From Chryseobacterium nepalense (GTDB lineage: Bacteria > Bacteroidota > Bacteroidia > Flavobacteriales > Weeksellaceae): 64,000 bases of DNA. Position numbers and translations under genes: made by a program. Under the pieces are notes generated by a model. It did not search any database and had not been told where the DNA came from. It worked only from the letters and a program-made list of their open reading frames with translations. Where the stretch lies: the NCBI RefSeq assembly GCF_023195755.1, contig NZ_CP096203.1:3844001-3908000 (forward strand), read 5' to 3'. Positions 8,339-16,326 of this stretch are shown here, piece after piece (the first letter of the stretch is position 1; each line of letters starts with the position of its first letter).

Positions 8339-8370
8339 AAAAGCTCCGATAATTTCGGAGCTTTGTTTAT
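8339..8370. terminator. Bidirectional terminator between the FadL-type gene and the ZIP gene
   Basis: Stem AAGCTCCGA (8341-8349) with TCGGAGCTT (8355-8363); T-rich tails follow on both strands. It serves two convergent genes. Confidence 0.85.
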
Positions 8371-8389
8371 AATCAGGAAGTTATGTAAT

Positions 8390-9121
8390 CTAATGATGAT
8401 GTCCCAAATGTCCATGATCATGAAAAAGATGCATCACCAAAGCCAACGAAACTCCCAGAATTACCAAACCAATTTTCAACCAGTCGATATTATGGTTTTT
8501 GTTGCTTTCAAATATAATGACTGAAGAAATATGCAGAAAGATACCTCCTACAATAGCCAGAAAATAAGGCTGCAGATCCGGATCAAAGTAATTACCCAAC
8601 AGCATTCCCATCGGCGAAGCCAGCGCAAATAAAGCTATAATCAGCAATGAAGGATAGGATGGTGCAGATCTGGATTCATTTTTTCTGTTAAATAGAAAAG
8701 CTCCCAAAATAAAAGATATAGGTAGATTGTGAAAAACAATTCCCCAGAGATAAGGAGAAAGTTCATGTTCATCATTTGCCAGAGGAATTCCTTCAATAAA
8801 TGCATGAATAAAAAGTCCTACCATTAACGCCGCGGGAAGAATATTATGCTCGCTATGATGATGAAAATGACCGTGTTCAAAACCTTTGGTGAGCGCTTCC
8901 AGAATCATCTGCAGTAAAACACCGATAATGACGAAGATACCCAGACTGGTTCCTGTTTCCGCAGTATATACCTGAGGAAAGACTTCGTTAAGACAGATGG
9001 TAATCAAAAATCCGGCACTTAAAATTAATAAGTTTTTAGCCAGCTTTTCTTTTTTTCCAAAATATTTTCCTAAAAATACTCCGGAAACAACACTTAAAAT
9101 CAGTAAAAGAACAGTTATCAT
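8390..9121 (-). CDS. ZIP-family zinc/divalent metal transporter
   Basis: A 243-residue inner-membrane protein with about eight hydrophobic segments and the ZIP core motifs: H106-x3-E110-G in helix 4 (FIHAFIEGIPLA) and HNLPISF from H131 in helix 5, which form the metal site. A His-rich loop lies at residues 83-92 (HGHFHHHSEH) and a His-rich C-terminus (HDHGHLGHHH), both common in zinc transporters. ZIP proteins import Zn2+, Fe2+ or other divalent metals. The ATG overlaps the stop of the upstream methyltransferase by 4 bp, so the two are co-translated. Confidence 0.92.
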   Translation of the reverse strand: MITVLLLILSVVSGVFLGKYFGKKEKLAKNLLILSAGFLITICLNEVFPQVYTAETGTSLGIFVIIGVLLQMILEALTKGFEHGHFHHHSEHNILPAALMVGLFIHAFIEGIPLANDEHELSPYLWGIVFHNLPISFILGAFLFNRKNESRSAPSYPSLLIIALFALASPMGMLLGNYFDPDLQPYFLAIVGGIFLHISSVIIFESNKNHNIDWLKIGLVILGVSLALVMHLFHDHGHLGHHH

Positions 9122-9843
9122 TTTTTCTTAAATAAATTAATGCAGCGGGGGGATTTTTCTTTATCAAATTCATTCAGCTGATAATCGCCCCAGATTTTAA
9201 TTCGTTCAAAACCGCATTCTTCAGCGTAACTATTTATCGCTTCCAATGTATGAAGTTTTACTTTTTCAAAAAAATGGTAAGGTTTTCCCTTATCTTCAAA
9301 CCGGATATCTTTAATTATATGTCTTCCTTCTATTTTTTTTGTAATCTTAAATTCGATATCTTCACGCGTTACGACAGCTTCAGGAACAATATTCTTCCGT
9401 ACGAATTCTTCATTCAGATAATCCAGCACAAAAAAGCCTCCTGGTTTAAGAGCGTTAAAAACCGAATGAAAAACTTTTTTGTCATCATTTTCATTATCAA
9501 AATATCCAAAGCTTGTAAAGAGGTTGAATACGGCGTCCATAGGATCCGCATCAATGGGATTCCTCATATCATGGACGTCAAATGATAATGTCTGATTCTC
9601 AAATTTTTTATCAAATTCTATGCTTTTTCTGGAAAGGTCCAGACCCAAAACATCATATCCTAATCTATTAAGGAAAACAGAATGTCTTCCCTTTCCGCAG
9701 GCAAGGTCGATAATCTTAGCATTTGGCGGCAGTTGAAGGTCTGCCGTAAGTTTTGTAATGAAGTTTTCTGCTTCCGTGTAATCTCTGTTACTGTAAAGCA
9801 AATGATAATAAGGGGTATCAAACCAAGATTCAAACCATTCCAT
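9118..9843 (-). CDS. Class I SAM-dependent methyltransferase
   Basis: A 241-residue soluble methyltransferase. Motif I (IIDLACGKGRHS, residues 44-55) binds S-adenosylmethionine, followed by the acidic motif II (LGLDLS) and a methyltransferase-25-like region (DAVFNLFTSFGYFDNENDD). The substrate is unknown; LACGKGRHS relatives act on small molecules or quinones. It overlaps the ZIP gene by 4 bp. A -7 box TATTTTTG lies at 9855-9848 on the minus strand, so close to the ATG at 9843 that the transcript may be leaderless or nearly so. Confidence 0.88.
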   Translation of the reverse strand: MEWFESWFDTPYYHLLYSNRDYTEAENFITKLTADLQLPPNAKIIDLACGKGRHSVFLNRLGYDVLGLDLSRKSIEFDKKFENQTLSFDVHDMRNPIDADPMDAVFNLFTSFGYFDNENDDKKVFHSVFNALKPGGFFVLDYLNEEFVRKNIVPEAVVTREDIEFKITKKIEGRHIIKDIRFEDKGKPYHFFEKVKLHTLEAINSYAEECGFERIKIWGDYQLNEFDKEKSPRCINLFKKK

Positions 9844-9977
9844 AATGCAAAAATAACTAAATTTGTGCGGTAAAAGGAAAAAGTATTTAATATTGAAAGA
9901 TCGAAATATTCAATCATGCAATAATCAGAATGTCTAATCTTTTAATTCTTAAATATTTAAACTTTTAATAATAAGAT

Positions 9978-11138
9978 ATGGATACAGAAAATATACAAAT
10001 TCAGATAAAAACATTTTTTGGGTTAGAACAGATTTTAGCGGAAGAAATTAAAAAACTCGGCGGAAGAAAGGTGGAAGTAAAAAACAGGGCGGTCAACTGC
10101 GAAGGAGATCTAGGTTTTTTATATAAAATAAATTATTCTGCGAGAACGGCTTTAAAGATTCTGGTTCCCATTCATGAATTCAAAGCCTTCAATCAACATC
10201 AATTTTACGACAGGCTTTTCAAATTCAATTGGGAAGAATTTATGGATGTTGAACAATCATTTGCGATTGACGCAACGGTAAATTCAGAAACATTTAAGCA
10301 CTCACAATTCGTAACCCTGAAGATGAAAGATGCTATTGTTGATTATTTTCAGGAAAAATTCAAAAGACGCCCCAATGTTGAAACCCGAAATCCTGATATT
10401 AAATTCCATCTTCATATAGACCGGGAATTGATTACCATTTCCCTGGATTCTTCAGGAGATCCTTTGTTTAAAAGAGGATACAGACGAGAGCAGGGGGAAG
10501 CACCCATCAATGAAGTTTTGGCAAGCGGAATGCTTCAGCTTGCGGGATGGGATGGAAAGGGAAATTTCCTTGATCCGATGTGCGGCTCCGGTACACTATT
10601 AATTGAGGCAGCCATGATTGCTATGGATCTTCCGGCACAACTTTTCAGAAAGAGATTTGCTTTCCAGAACTGGAAAAATTATGATGCCGATTTATTTGCG
10701 AAAATAAAAGAATTCAGAGTCAATCGAATAAAAGAATTCACCGGAAAAATAATAGGCTATGATATTGACGCCAGAATGCTGAATGCCGCGAGAATAAACA
10801 TCGAAGCTGCAGAAATGGAAGACGTTATAGAAGTTAAGAAACAGAATTTTTTCGATTCTAAAAAAGAACTTTTCCCGCTATTAATGGTTTTCAATCCTCC
10901 ATACGATGAGAGAATTTCTATTACTGATGATGATTTTTACAAAAAAATAGGAGATACCTTCAAGACCAATTATCCTAATACTCTGGCATGGCTTATTTCT
11001 TCGGATTTGGAAGCGGTAAAGAAAATAGGACTTCGCCCTTCAAGAAAAATCAAACTTTTCAATGGAAAACTGGAGACCCGTTTTTTACAGTACGAAATGT
11101 ATGAAGGAACTAAAAAAGTCCACAAATTAGAAAATTAA
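9978..11138 (+). CDS. THUMP-domain class I rRNA methyltransferase (RlmL-like)
   Basis: A 386-residue RNA methyltransferase. The first 160 residues form a ferredoxin-like plus THUMP RNA-binding region; the Rossmann domain has motif I at residue 199 (DPMCGSGTLLIEAA) and the catalytic NPPYDERI at residue 306, typical of N2-guanine methyltransferases. It matches the N-terminal half of E. coli RlmL, which makes m2G2445 in 23S rRNA, and lacks the second RlmK-like half, as in many Gram-positive and Bacteroidota versions. It is divergent from the methyltransferase at 9843 and convergent with rsmA. The target base is inferred from the family. Confidence 0.9.
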   Translation: MDTENIQIQIKTFFGLEQILAEEIKKLGGRKVEVKNRAVNCEGDLGFLYKINYSARTALKILVPIHEFKAFNQHQFYDRLFKFNWEEFMDVEQSFAIDATVNSETFKHSQFVTLKMKDAIVDYFQEKFKRRPNVETRNPDIKFHLHIDRELITISLDSSGDPLFKRGYRREQGEAPINEVLASGMLQLAGWDGKGNFLDPMCGSGTLLIEAAMIAMDLPAQLFRKRFAFQNWKNYDADLFAKIKEFRVNRIKEFTGKIIGYDIDARMLNAARINIEAAEMEDVIEVKKQNFFDSKKELFPLLMVFNPPYDERISITDDDFYKKIGDTFKTNYPNTLAWLISSDLEAVKKIGLRPSRKIKLFNGKLETRFLQYEMYEGTKKVHKLEN

Positions 11139-11154
11139 TCATACTTTGAAATAA

Positions 11155-11194
11155 TAAAAAAAACCTCCTAATCATTATTCAGGAGGTTTTTTAT
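11155..11194. terminator. Bidirectional terminator between the RlmL-like gene and rsmA
   Basis: AAACCTCCT (11161-11169) and AGGAGGTTT (11181-11189) form a 9-bp stem flanked by A and T runs on both sides, between two convergent genes. Confidence 0.88.
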
Positions 11195-11207
11195 GAGTTA
11201 GAATGTA

Positions 11208-11978
11208 TTACAAATTATTTTTCCATAGTTGAGTAAATGAAATAAAATCTGCAACGCTCAGTTCTTCCGCTCTTTTGTCCATGAATTCATGGGTTTTTAA
11301 AACCTCCGGAATATTGAGAATTTTCAGAGCATTTGAAAGTTTTTTTCTTCTCTGGTTAAACCCTGCTTTTACGATCTGTTTAAACAAAACTTCATTTCCG
11401 GAAAGTCCTTCTTTGGGATTTCTTGTAAGTCGGATAACCCCTGATTTTACTTTGGGAGGCGGGTTGAACACATTTTCATGAACCGTGAACAAATATGAAG
11501 TATCATAATAGGCCTGGATCAAAACAGTAAGGATTCCGTAATCTTTCGTTCTCGGAACCGCGGCTGTTCTTTCAGCAACTTCTTTCTGAAACATGCCCAC
11601 CATTTCGGGGATCAGCTCATAATGATCTACGATCTGAAACAAAATCTGGGATGAAATATTATACGGGAAGTTTCCGATAATAGCGATTTGCTCACCTTTG
11701 GTAAATTGAAAATCCTGTTTCAAAAAATCACCGACAAAAGTTTTTTCCGTTACTTTAGAATAGTTATTTTTCAGATATTCAATAGATTCGTTGTCGATTT
11801 CTGCGAGGTAAATATGCTGGTCTTTTTCCAGCAGATATTTGGTGAGAACTCCCATTCCCGGGCCCACTTCCATTACATTTTTGTAGCCCTCAAAACTCAG
11901 ACCTTCTACGATTTTTCTTGCGATGTTTTCATCTGTCAGGAAGTGCTGACCAAGATGCTTTTTTGCTTTTACACTCAA
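11208..11978 (-). CDS. rsmA: 16S rRNA (A1518/A1519) dimethyltransferase RsmA/KsgA
   Basis: Dimethylates two adjacent adenines in helix 45 of 16S rRNA, a late step in small-subunit assembly. The 256-residue protein starts with the family's SVKAKKHLGQHFLTDENIA, has SAM motif I EVGPGMG (residues 37-43), and the catalytic motif IV as NFPY at 103-106 (N-L/F-P-Y is usual). The C-terminal helical domain with FNQRRKKLSNAL binds the rRNA. The length is normal. It converges with the RlmL-like gene and is divergent from ftsX. Confidence 0.95.
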   Translation of the reverse strand: MSVKAKKHLGQHFLTDENIARKIVEGLSFEGYKNVMEVGPGMGVLTKYLLEKDQHIYLAEIDNESIEYLKNNYSKVTEKTFVGDFLKQDFQFTKGEQIAIIGNFPYNISSQILFQIVDHYELIPEMVGMFQKEVAERTAAVPRTKDYGILTVLIQAYYDTSYLFTVHENVFNPPPKVKSGVIRLTRNPKEGLSGNEVLFKQIVKAGFNQRRKKLSNALKILNIPEVLKTHEFMDKRAEELSVADFISFTQLWKNNL

Positions 11979-12070
11979 TGTTTTTTATGATTTTATTAAC
12001 AGTGATTTTCTCTTTTTCGTTCCCAAATTTCGGAAGTTTTTTTCTATTTTAGCCAAAAATTTTAATATTA

Positions 12071-12970
12071 ATGGCTAAATCTGTAGATGAATTTAATAAG
12101 AAAAGGCTTAGGTCTAGCAATATTACAGTGGTAATAAGTATTGCCTTAGTGTTATTTTTATTGGGATTAATGGGACTTATTTTAATCAATGCCCAGAAAT
12201 ATTCCGATTATATCAAAGAGCAGCTTGTGGTAAATGCCTACTTCGCTGAAAATTATAATGCTAAAGATTCTGTAAAGATTGCGAAAATGGAAGCCGAAGT
12301 TTTCAAGGAAATTCAGACGCTGGCTCCGGTGAAAAAAGCAACTTATATCAGCCGTGAAATGGCATCTCAGGAAGCTAAAAAAAGCATGGGAATCGATACG
12401 GATGCCCTTTTCGAAGAAAATATATTTCCATCATCTATAGAAATTGCATTAAAACCGGAATATGTAGATCCTGCCAAAATTGATGAGGCGCTGAAAGTAA
12501 TCAAAGCCGTTCCGGGCATTGCTGAAGTAAAAAATGATAGTACGCTGATGGTGGATGTCTATAATAACCTGAGCAGGATTCTAAAGTGGATCTTAGGTTT
12601 TTCTATATTGTTTTTAATTTTGGCGGTTGTATTAATCAACAATTCAATCCGCTTGAAAATATTCTCCAAAAGATTTATCATTAAAACCATGCAGCTTGTA
12701 GGAGCGAAAAGAAGGTTTATTCTTAAGCCTTTTATTATTGAAGCGGTTGTTCTTGGGGCAATTGGTTCCGTAATCGGGCTTTTGGCATTGTTCGGGATCT
12801 GGTACTATTTTACAAGCCAGATCGGTTCAGCCTTCGTACAGGACAATAATCAGTATTTCTGGCTGGTATTATTGGTATTCGGAGTAGGAATTTTTATCAC
12901 GGTCCTGAGTACGGTAGTTGCTACCTGGAGATTCTTAAGATCAAACGTTGACGATTTATATTATTCTTAA
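12071..12970 (+). CDS. ftsX: Cell division ABC-transporter-like protein FtsX
   Basis: Inner-membrane partner of FtsE; the pair relays ATP hydrolysis to peptidoglycan hydrolases at the division site. The 299-residue protein has the FtsX topology: a first membrane helix (about 19-40), a periplasmic domain with the lobe YISREMASQEAKKSMG, then three more helices, ending TVVATWRFLRSNVDDLYYS. The conserved MQLVGAKRRFILKPFIIEA segment between helices 2 and 3 is clear. No ftsE is adjacent, which is usual in flavobacteria. It starts a compact six-gene run; the next gene begins 1 bp after its stop. Confidence 0.94.
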   Translation: MAKSVDEFNKKRLRSSNITVVISIALVLFLLGLMGLILINAQKYSDYIKEQLVVNAYFAENYNAKDSVKIAKMEAEVFKEIQTLAPVKKATYISREMASQEAKKSMGIDTDALFEENIFPSSIEIALKPEYVDPAKIDEALKVIKAVPGIAEVKNDSTLMVDVYNNLSRILKWILGFSILFLILAVVLINNSIRLKIFSKRFIIKTMQLVGAKRRFILKPFIIEAVVLGAIGSVIGLLALFGIWYYFTSQIGSAFVQDNNQYFWLVLLVFGVGIFITVLSTVVATWRFLRSNVDDLYYS

Positions 12971-12971
12971 A

Positions 12972-13271
12972 ATGAGCAAAAAAACAAATAAATTTTCCGC
13001 AGAAGACTTCGGAAAAGAACCCAATGAAGTACCTCAGGAAACAAACTTTTATTTCGGAAAGGAAAACTTTAAGTGGATGCTGATAGGTCTTGCATTTATC
13101 ATCGTTGGATTTCTTCTGATGATGGGTGCCGATGCCAATACCGTAGACGGAAAATTTGATCCGAATTCATGGAATGACGGGATCTTTTCTATCCGTAGAA
13201 TCAGAATTGCACCGCTGTTTGTAGTCATAGGATTTGTGATCGAGGTGTATGCTATTTTAAAAAGAAAATAA
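12972..13271 (+). CDS. DUF3098 family small membrane protein
   Basis: A 99-residue protein with two membrane helices (about 37-57 and 76-95) and a polar N-terminus containing NFYFGKENFKWMLIG, characteristic of DUF3098. The function is unknown. The open frame extends upstream to 12948 inside ftsX, but the ATG at 12972, one base after the ftsX stop, gives the normal family start MSKKTNKFS. Its fixed place between ftsX and uppP suggests a role linked to envelope growth or division; this is inference. Confidence 0.88.
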   Translation: MSKKTNKFSAEDFGKEPNEVPQETNFYFGKENFKWMLIGLAFIIVGFLLMMGADANTVDGKFDPNSWNDGIFSIRRIRIAPLFVVIGFVIEVYAILKRK

Positions 13272-13288
13272 ACAATATTTTAGGATAT

Positions 13289-13329
13289 AAACTTTGTCAG
13301 AGTTCAGGACTTTGACAAAGTTTTTTTTG
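13289..13329 (+). terminator. Possible terminator or attenuator before uppP
   Basis: AACTTTGTCA (13290-13299) pairs with TGACAAAGTT (13313-13322), followed by eight T residues. It may end ftsX-DUF3098 transcripts or act as a partial terminator before uppP 20 bp further on. Confidence 0.75.
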
Positions 13330-13345
13330 ATAAATACAAAAAAAT

Positions 13346-14164
13346 ATGGATTTAATCAAAGCAATAATTATTGCAATCATTGAAGGATTAACAGAATATC
13401 TCCCAATTTCTTCTACGGCGCACATGGGATTTACGGCCAGTTTAATGGGAATGCCGGAAGATGAATTTTTAAAAATGTTCCAGGTTTCTATTCAGTTTGG
13501 AGCCATACTTTCTGTAGTTGTTGCTTACTGGAAAAAATTTTTTGATCTGAAAAATTTACAGTTTTACTTTAAGCTCGCTTTTGCGGTAGTTCCTGCTCTT
13601 GTATTAGGATACCTTTTTGATGATAAAATAGAAGCGGTTTTGGGAAATCAGATCGCTATTTCGTCGGTATTAGTATTAGGAGGGGTAGTTCTTTTATTTG
13701 CGGATAAATGGTTTAAAAATCCCAGAATTGATGATGAAAAAGGAATTACCATAAAAAAAGCGGTTACCATTGGCTTTTGGCAATGTCTGGCGATGATGCC
13801 GGGAACCAGCCGGAGTGCCGCGTCTATCATCGGCGGGATGACGCAGGGTTTAACGAGAAAAGCAGCGGCAGAATTTTCATTTTTCCTTGCCGTTCCAACG
13901 ATGCTGGCTGTTACAGTATATTCTGTTTTTGTAAAAACATGGGGCAAAGAAACGGCAAATCCACAGAAAGGATACGAGATGATTATGTCTTCACAGGATC
14001 ATATAGTTATTTTTATTATAGGAAACATTGTTGCTTTTATTGTTGCATTGATTGCGATTAAAGCATTCATCGGAGTTTTAAATAAATATGGTTTTAAACC
14101 TTGGGGCTGGTATCGTATTTTTGTTGGAATAGCTTTGCTGATTTATTTTTATTTTTTTCAATAG
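13346..14164 (+). CDS. uppP: Undecaprenyl-diphosphate phosphatase UppP (BacA)
   Basis: Recycles the lipid carrier for peptidoglycan and other wall polymers by converting undecaprenyl diphosphate to the monophosphate at the outer face of the inner membrane; overproduction confers bacitracin resistance in other bacteria. The 272-residue polytopic protein has both catalytic motifs: EGLTEYLPISSTAH (residues 13-26) and PGTSRSAASI from residue 152. The length is typical. It lies between the ftsX unit and truB, all on the plus strand. Confidence 0.96.
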   Translation: MDLIKAIIIAIIEGLTEYLPISSTAHMGFTASLMGMPEDEFLKMFQVSIQFGAILSVVVAYWKKFFDLKNLQFYFKLAFAVVPALVLGYLFDDKIEAVLGNQIAISSVLVLGGVVLLFADKWFKNPRIDDEKGITIKKAVTIGFWQCLAMMPGTSRSAASIIGGMTQGLTRKAAAEFSFFLAVPTMLAVTVYSVFVKTWGKETANPQKGYEMIMSSQDHIVIFIIGNIVAFIVALIAIKAFIGVLNKYGFKPWGWYRIFVGIALLIYFYFFQ

Positions 14165-14216
14165 GCTAGAATAAATCAAACATTACTCATTACCCATTAC
14201 TTATTATCCATCGACC

Positions 14217-14915
14217 ATGACAGCTGAAGACTTACAGTCAGGACATCTATTTTTATTGGACAAGCCTTTGGATTGGACCTCTTTTCAGGCGGTCAATAAA
14301 ATGAAATATAAACTCAAAAGAGAATTTAACCTCCCAAAAAAATTTAAGATCGGCCACGCAGGAACATTAGATCCGAGAGCGACCGGACTTCTGATTGTAT
14401 GTTGTGGAAAATTCACGAAAAAAATTCCGGAAATCCAGGATGCGCCTAAAGAGTATTGGACAGAGATAAAAATTGGTGTTCAGACCGAATCCTACGATAC
14501 CGAAAAGCCGGAAATTCTTCACCAGGATATTTCGCATATTACGGAAGAACATATTCATAGCGCATTAGAAAAATTTGTGGGAGAAATAGACCAGATTCCG
14601 CCGGTTTTTTCCGCTATAAAAATTGAAGGGAAAAGAGCATATGACCTGGCCAGAGCAGGTGAGGAAGTTGAAATGAAATCCCGGAAAACAACTATTTTTT
14701 ATATCAATGAAATTAAAATTGACCTTCCGCTGGTGAGTTTTAACGTAGGCTGTTCAAAAGGTACTTACATCAGAAGCCTTGCACATGACATCGGGCAGGA
14801 GCTTGGAGTTGGAGCATATCTTACACAGTTGAGAAGAACCAAAATCGGGGATTACAAGATTGAGGATGCAACTTCTAATTTTCTGGAAAATGATTTTAGA
14901 TTTAATCTGTCATGA
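14217..14915 (+). CDS. truB: tRNA pseudouridine(55) synthase TruB
   Basis: Makes pseudouridine 55 in the T loop of tRNAs. The 232-residue protein has the TruB catalytic motif GHAGTLDPRATGLL, with Asp52 as the nucleophile, and the downstream motifs PPVFSAIKIEGKRAYDLAR and GTYIRSLAHDIGQELG. It is short because it lacks a C-terminal PUA domain, as is common in Bacteroidota. Its stop overlaps the next ATG by 4 bp (ATGA), showing translational coupling. Confidence 0.96.
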   Translation: MTAEDLQSGHLFLLDKPLDWTSFQAVNKMKYKLKREFNLPKKFKIGHAGTLDPRATGLLIVCCGKFTKKIPEIQDAPKEYWTEIKIGVQTESYDTEKPEILHQDISHITEEHIHSALEKFVGEIDQIPPVFSAIKIEGKRAYDLARAGEEVEMKSRKTTIFYINEIKIDLPLVSFNVGCSKGTYIRSLAHDIGQELGVGAYLTQLRRTKIGDYKIEDATSNFLENDFRFNLS

Positions 14916-15484
14916 AAAAATTAATAATAGCATTTGCCTTACTTTCTTTTTTAAAAGCTTTTTCTCAGGAAACCAAAGCTGCAAAACAGACGATGGGATT
15001 TTATTTTAACCCCTCCCTGCATCTTGGTTTTAAATTAAATAAAGAGAAAGAAATTCCCAACAATACGCAATATATCACTTCACAGCCGCCACAGAAAATC
15101 ATGTATGGCATTACGGCGATAGGCGGTTATAATTTTCTTCCTAACTTTGCTTTAGGAACAGGGTTCAGATATAGTTTTATTCAGGACAACTATCATCTGA
15201 TTTATCTGATGGTACAGCCGAAATTTATTTTTGATCCCGGCGACAGGCCATTTTATATTGAACTGAATTACGGAAAACAGCTTAATCATACAGTGGTTTC
15301 CGATGCTGAATTTTGGGGTGGAAGATTGGGGCTGCAAGTCTCTTATTCAAAAAGAATCAGCCAGGAAGGAGGTATTTTCCTGGAGAGTCATAAATTAGGG
15401 AATTCAAATCCATTTTTTATCGGGATAAGCTATGGGGTGACGATTTTCAGCAATAAAAATTATACAGGTTACGGAGAAGATTAA
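14912..15484 (+). CDS. Predicted small outer-membrane beta-barrel protein
   Basis: A 190-residue exported protein that I do not recognise. It has a signal peptide ([19 protein letters not shown]), alternating hydrophobic strands such as [21 protein letters not shown] and [17 protein letters not shown], and a final strand [13 protein letters not shown], all consistent with an 8-stranded barrel. It is coupled to truB by a 4-bp overlap and to rluF by a 1-bp TAATG junction. Being between two RNA pseudouridine synthases says little about its job. Confidence 0.8.
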   Translation: MKKLIIAFALLSFLKAFSQETKAAKQTMGFYFNPSLHLGFKLNKEKEIPNNTQYITSQPPQKIMYGITAIGGYNFLPNFALGTGFRYSFIQDNYHLIYLMVQPKFIFDPGDRPFYIELNYGKQLNHTVVSDAEFWGGRLGLQVSYSKRISQEGGIFLESHKLGNSNPFFIGISYGVTIFSNKNYTGYGED

Positions 15485-16206
15485 TGGAAAAAACGCGTAT
15501 CAATAAATATTTATCAGAAGTCGGTTACTGCTCCAGAAGAGCAGCAGATAAGCTTCTGGAAGAAGGGAGAATCAAGATCAACGGAAAAATTCCGGAGATG
15601 GGAACGAAAGTTTCCGATGAAGACGTGATTGAAGTAGATGGAAAGCCGATCCGTGAGCCACAGGAAGACCATGTTTATATTGCATTTAATAAGCCTGTAG
15701 GAATCGTTAGTACGACAGATACCAAAAGAGAGAAAAATAATATCATCGATTACATCAGCCACCCGAAAAGAATTTTTCCCATCGGAAGGCTTGATAAACC
15801 AAGTGAAGGCCTGATTCTTCTGACGAGTGACGGCGATATTGTTAATAAAATCCTGCGTTCAAGAAATAACCACGGGAAAGAATATATCGTACGGGTCGAT
15901 AAGCCGATTACGCCGAAATTTCTCGAAAAAATGAGAAATGGTGTACCGATTTTAGACACAGTAACCAAAAAATGTGAGGTTGAAAAAATTGATGAAATGA
16001 ACTTCCGGATTGTTCTTACACAGGGACTAAACCGCCAGATCCGGAGAATGTGCGAATACCTCGGGTATGAAGTGAAAAAACTCAAAAGGATACGTGTTTT
16101 GAATATTAAACTGGATCTGCCTATTGGAAAATGGAGAGATCTGACAGAAGAGGAATTATCATCACTTCAAAAACTGGTTGAGGGTTCCAGTAAAACTTTT
16201 GATTAA
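15484..16206 (+). CDS. rluF: 23S rRNA pseudouridine synthase, RluF/RluB type
   Basis: Makes a pseudouridine in 23S rRNA (position 2604 for RluF of E. coli). The 240-residue protein begins with an S4 RNA-binding domain ([20 protein letters not shown], about 5-60) followed by the RsuA/RluB/E/F catalytic domain with [10 protein letters not shown], Asp104 being catalytic. The stretch [26 protein letters not shown] is typical of the RluF branch. The start overlaps the preceding stop by one base. It ends the operon. Confidence 0.9.
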   Translation: MEKTRINKYLSEVGYCSRRAADKLLEEGRIKINGKIPEMGTKVSDEDVIEVDGKPIREPQEDHVYIAFNKPVGIVSTTDTKREKNNIIDYISHPKRIFPIGRLDKPSEGLILLTSDGDIVNKILRSRNNHGKEYIVRVDKPITPKFLEKMRNGVPILDTVTKKCEVEKIDEMNFRIVLTQGLNRQIRRMCEYLGYEVKKLKRIRVLNIKLDLPIGKWRDLTEEELSSLQKLVEGSSKTFD

Positions 16207-16266
16207 TTTGTAAGGTTAACTTATTTTAGGTTTTAGCTAAACCTTTATTTTGTCCCTATTGAAACA

Positions 16267-16283
16267 TCGGGACTAAAGCCCGA
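16267..16283. repeat. REP-like hairpin CGGGAC-TAAA-GCCCG
   Basis: TCGGG and CCCGA flank a short ACTAAAG loop downstream of rluF. Words of the type GGGCTAAAGCCC recur between genes in Chryseobacterium relatives (recollection); a related form, GGGCTGAAAGCCC, is at 53224-53252 in this window. Confidence 0.45.
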
Positions 16284-16326
16284 CGCTATGTATATATTTC
16301 CATAATTTAACTTAGTAGTTTTTAAC

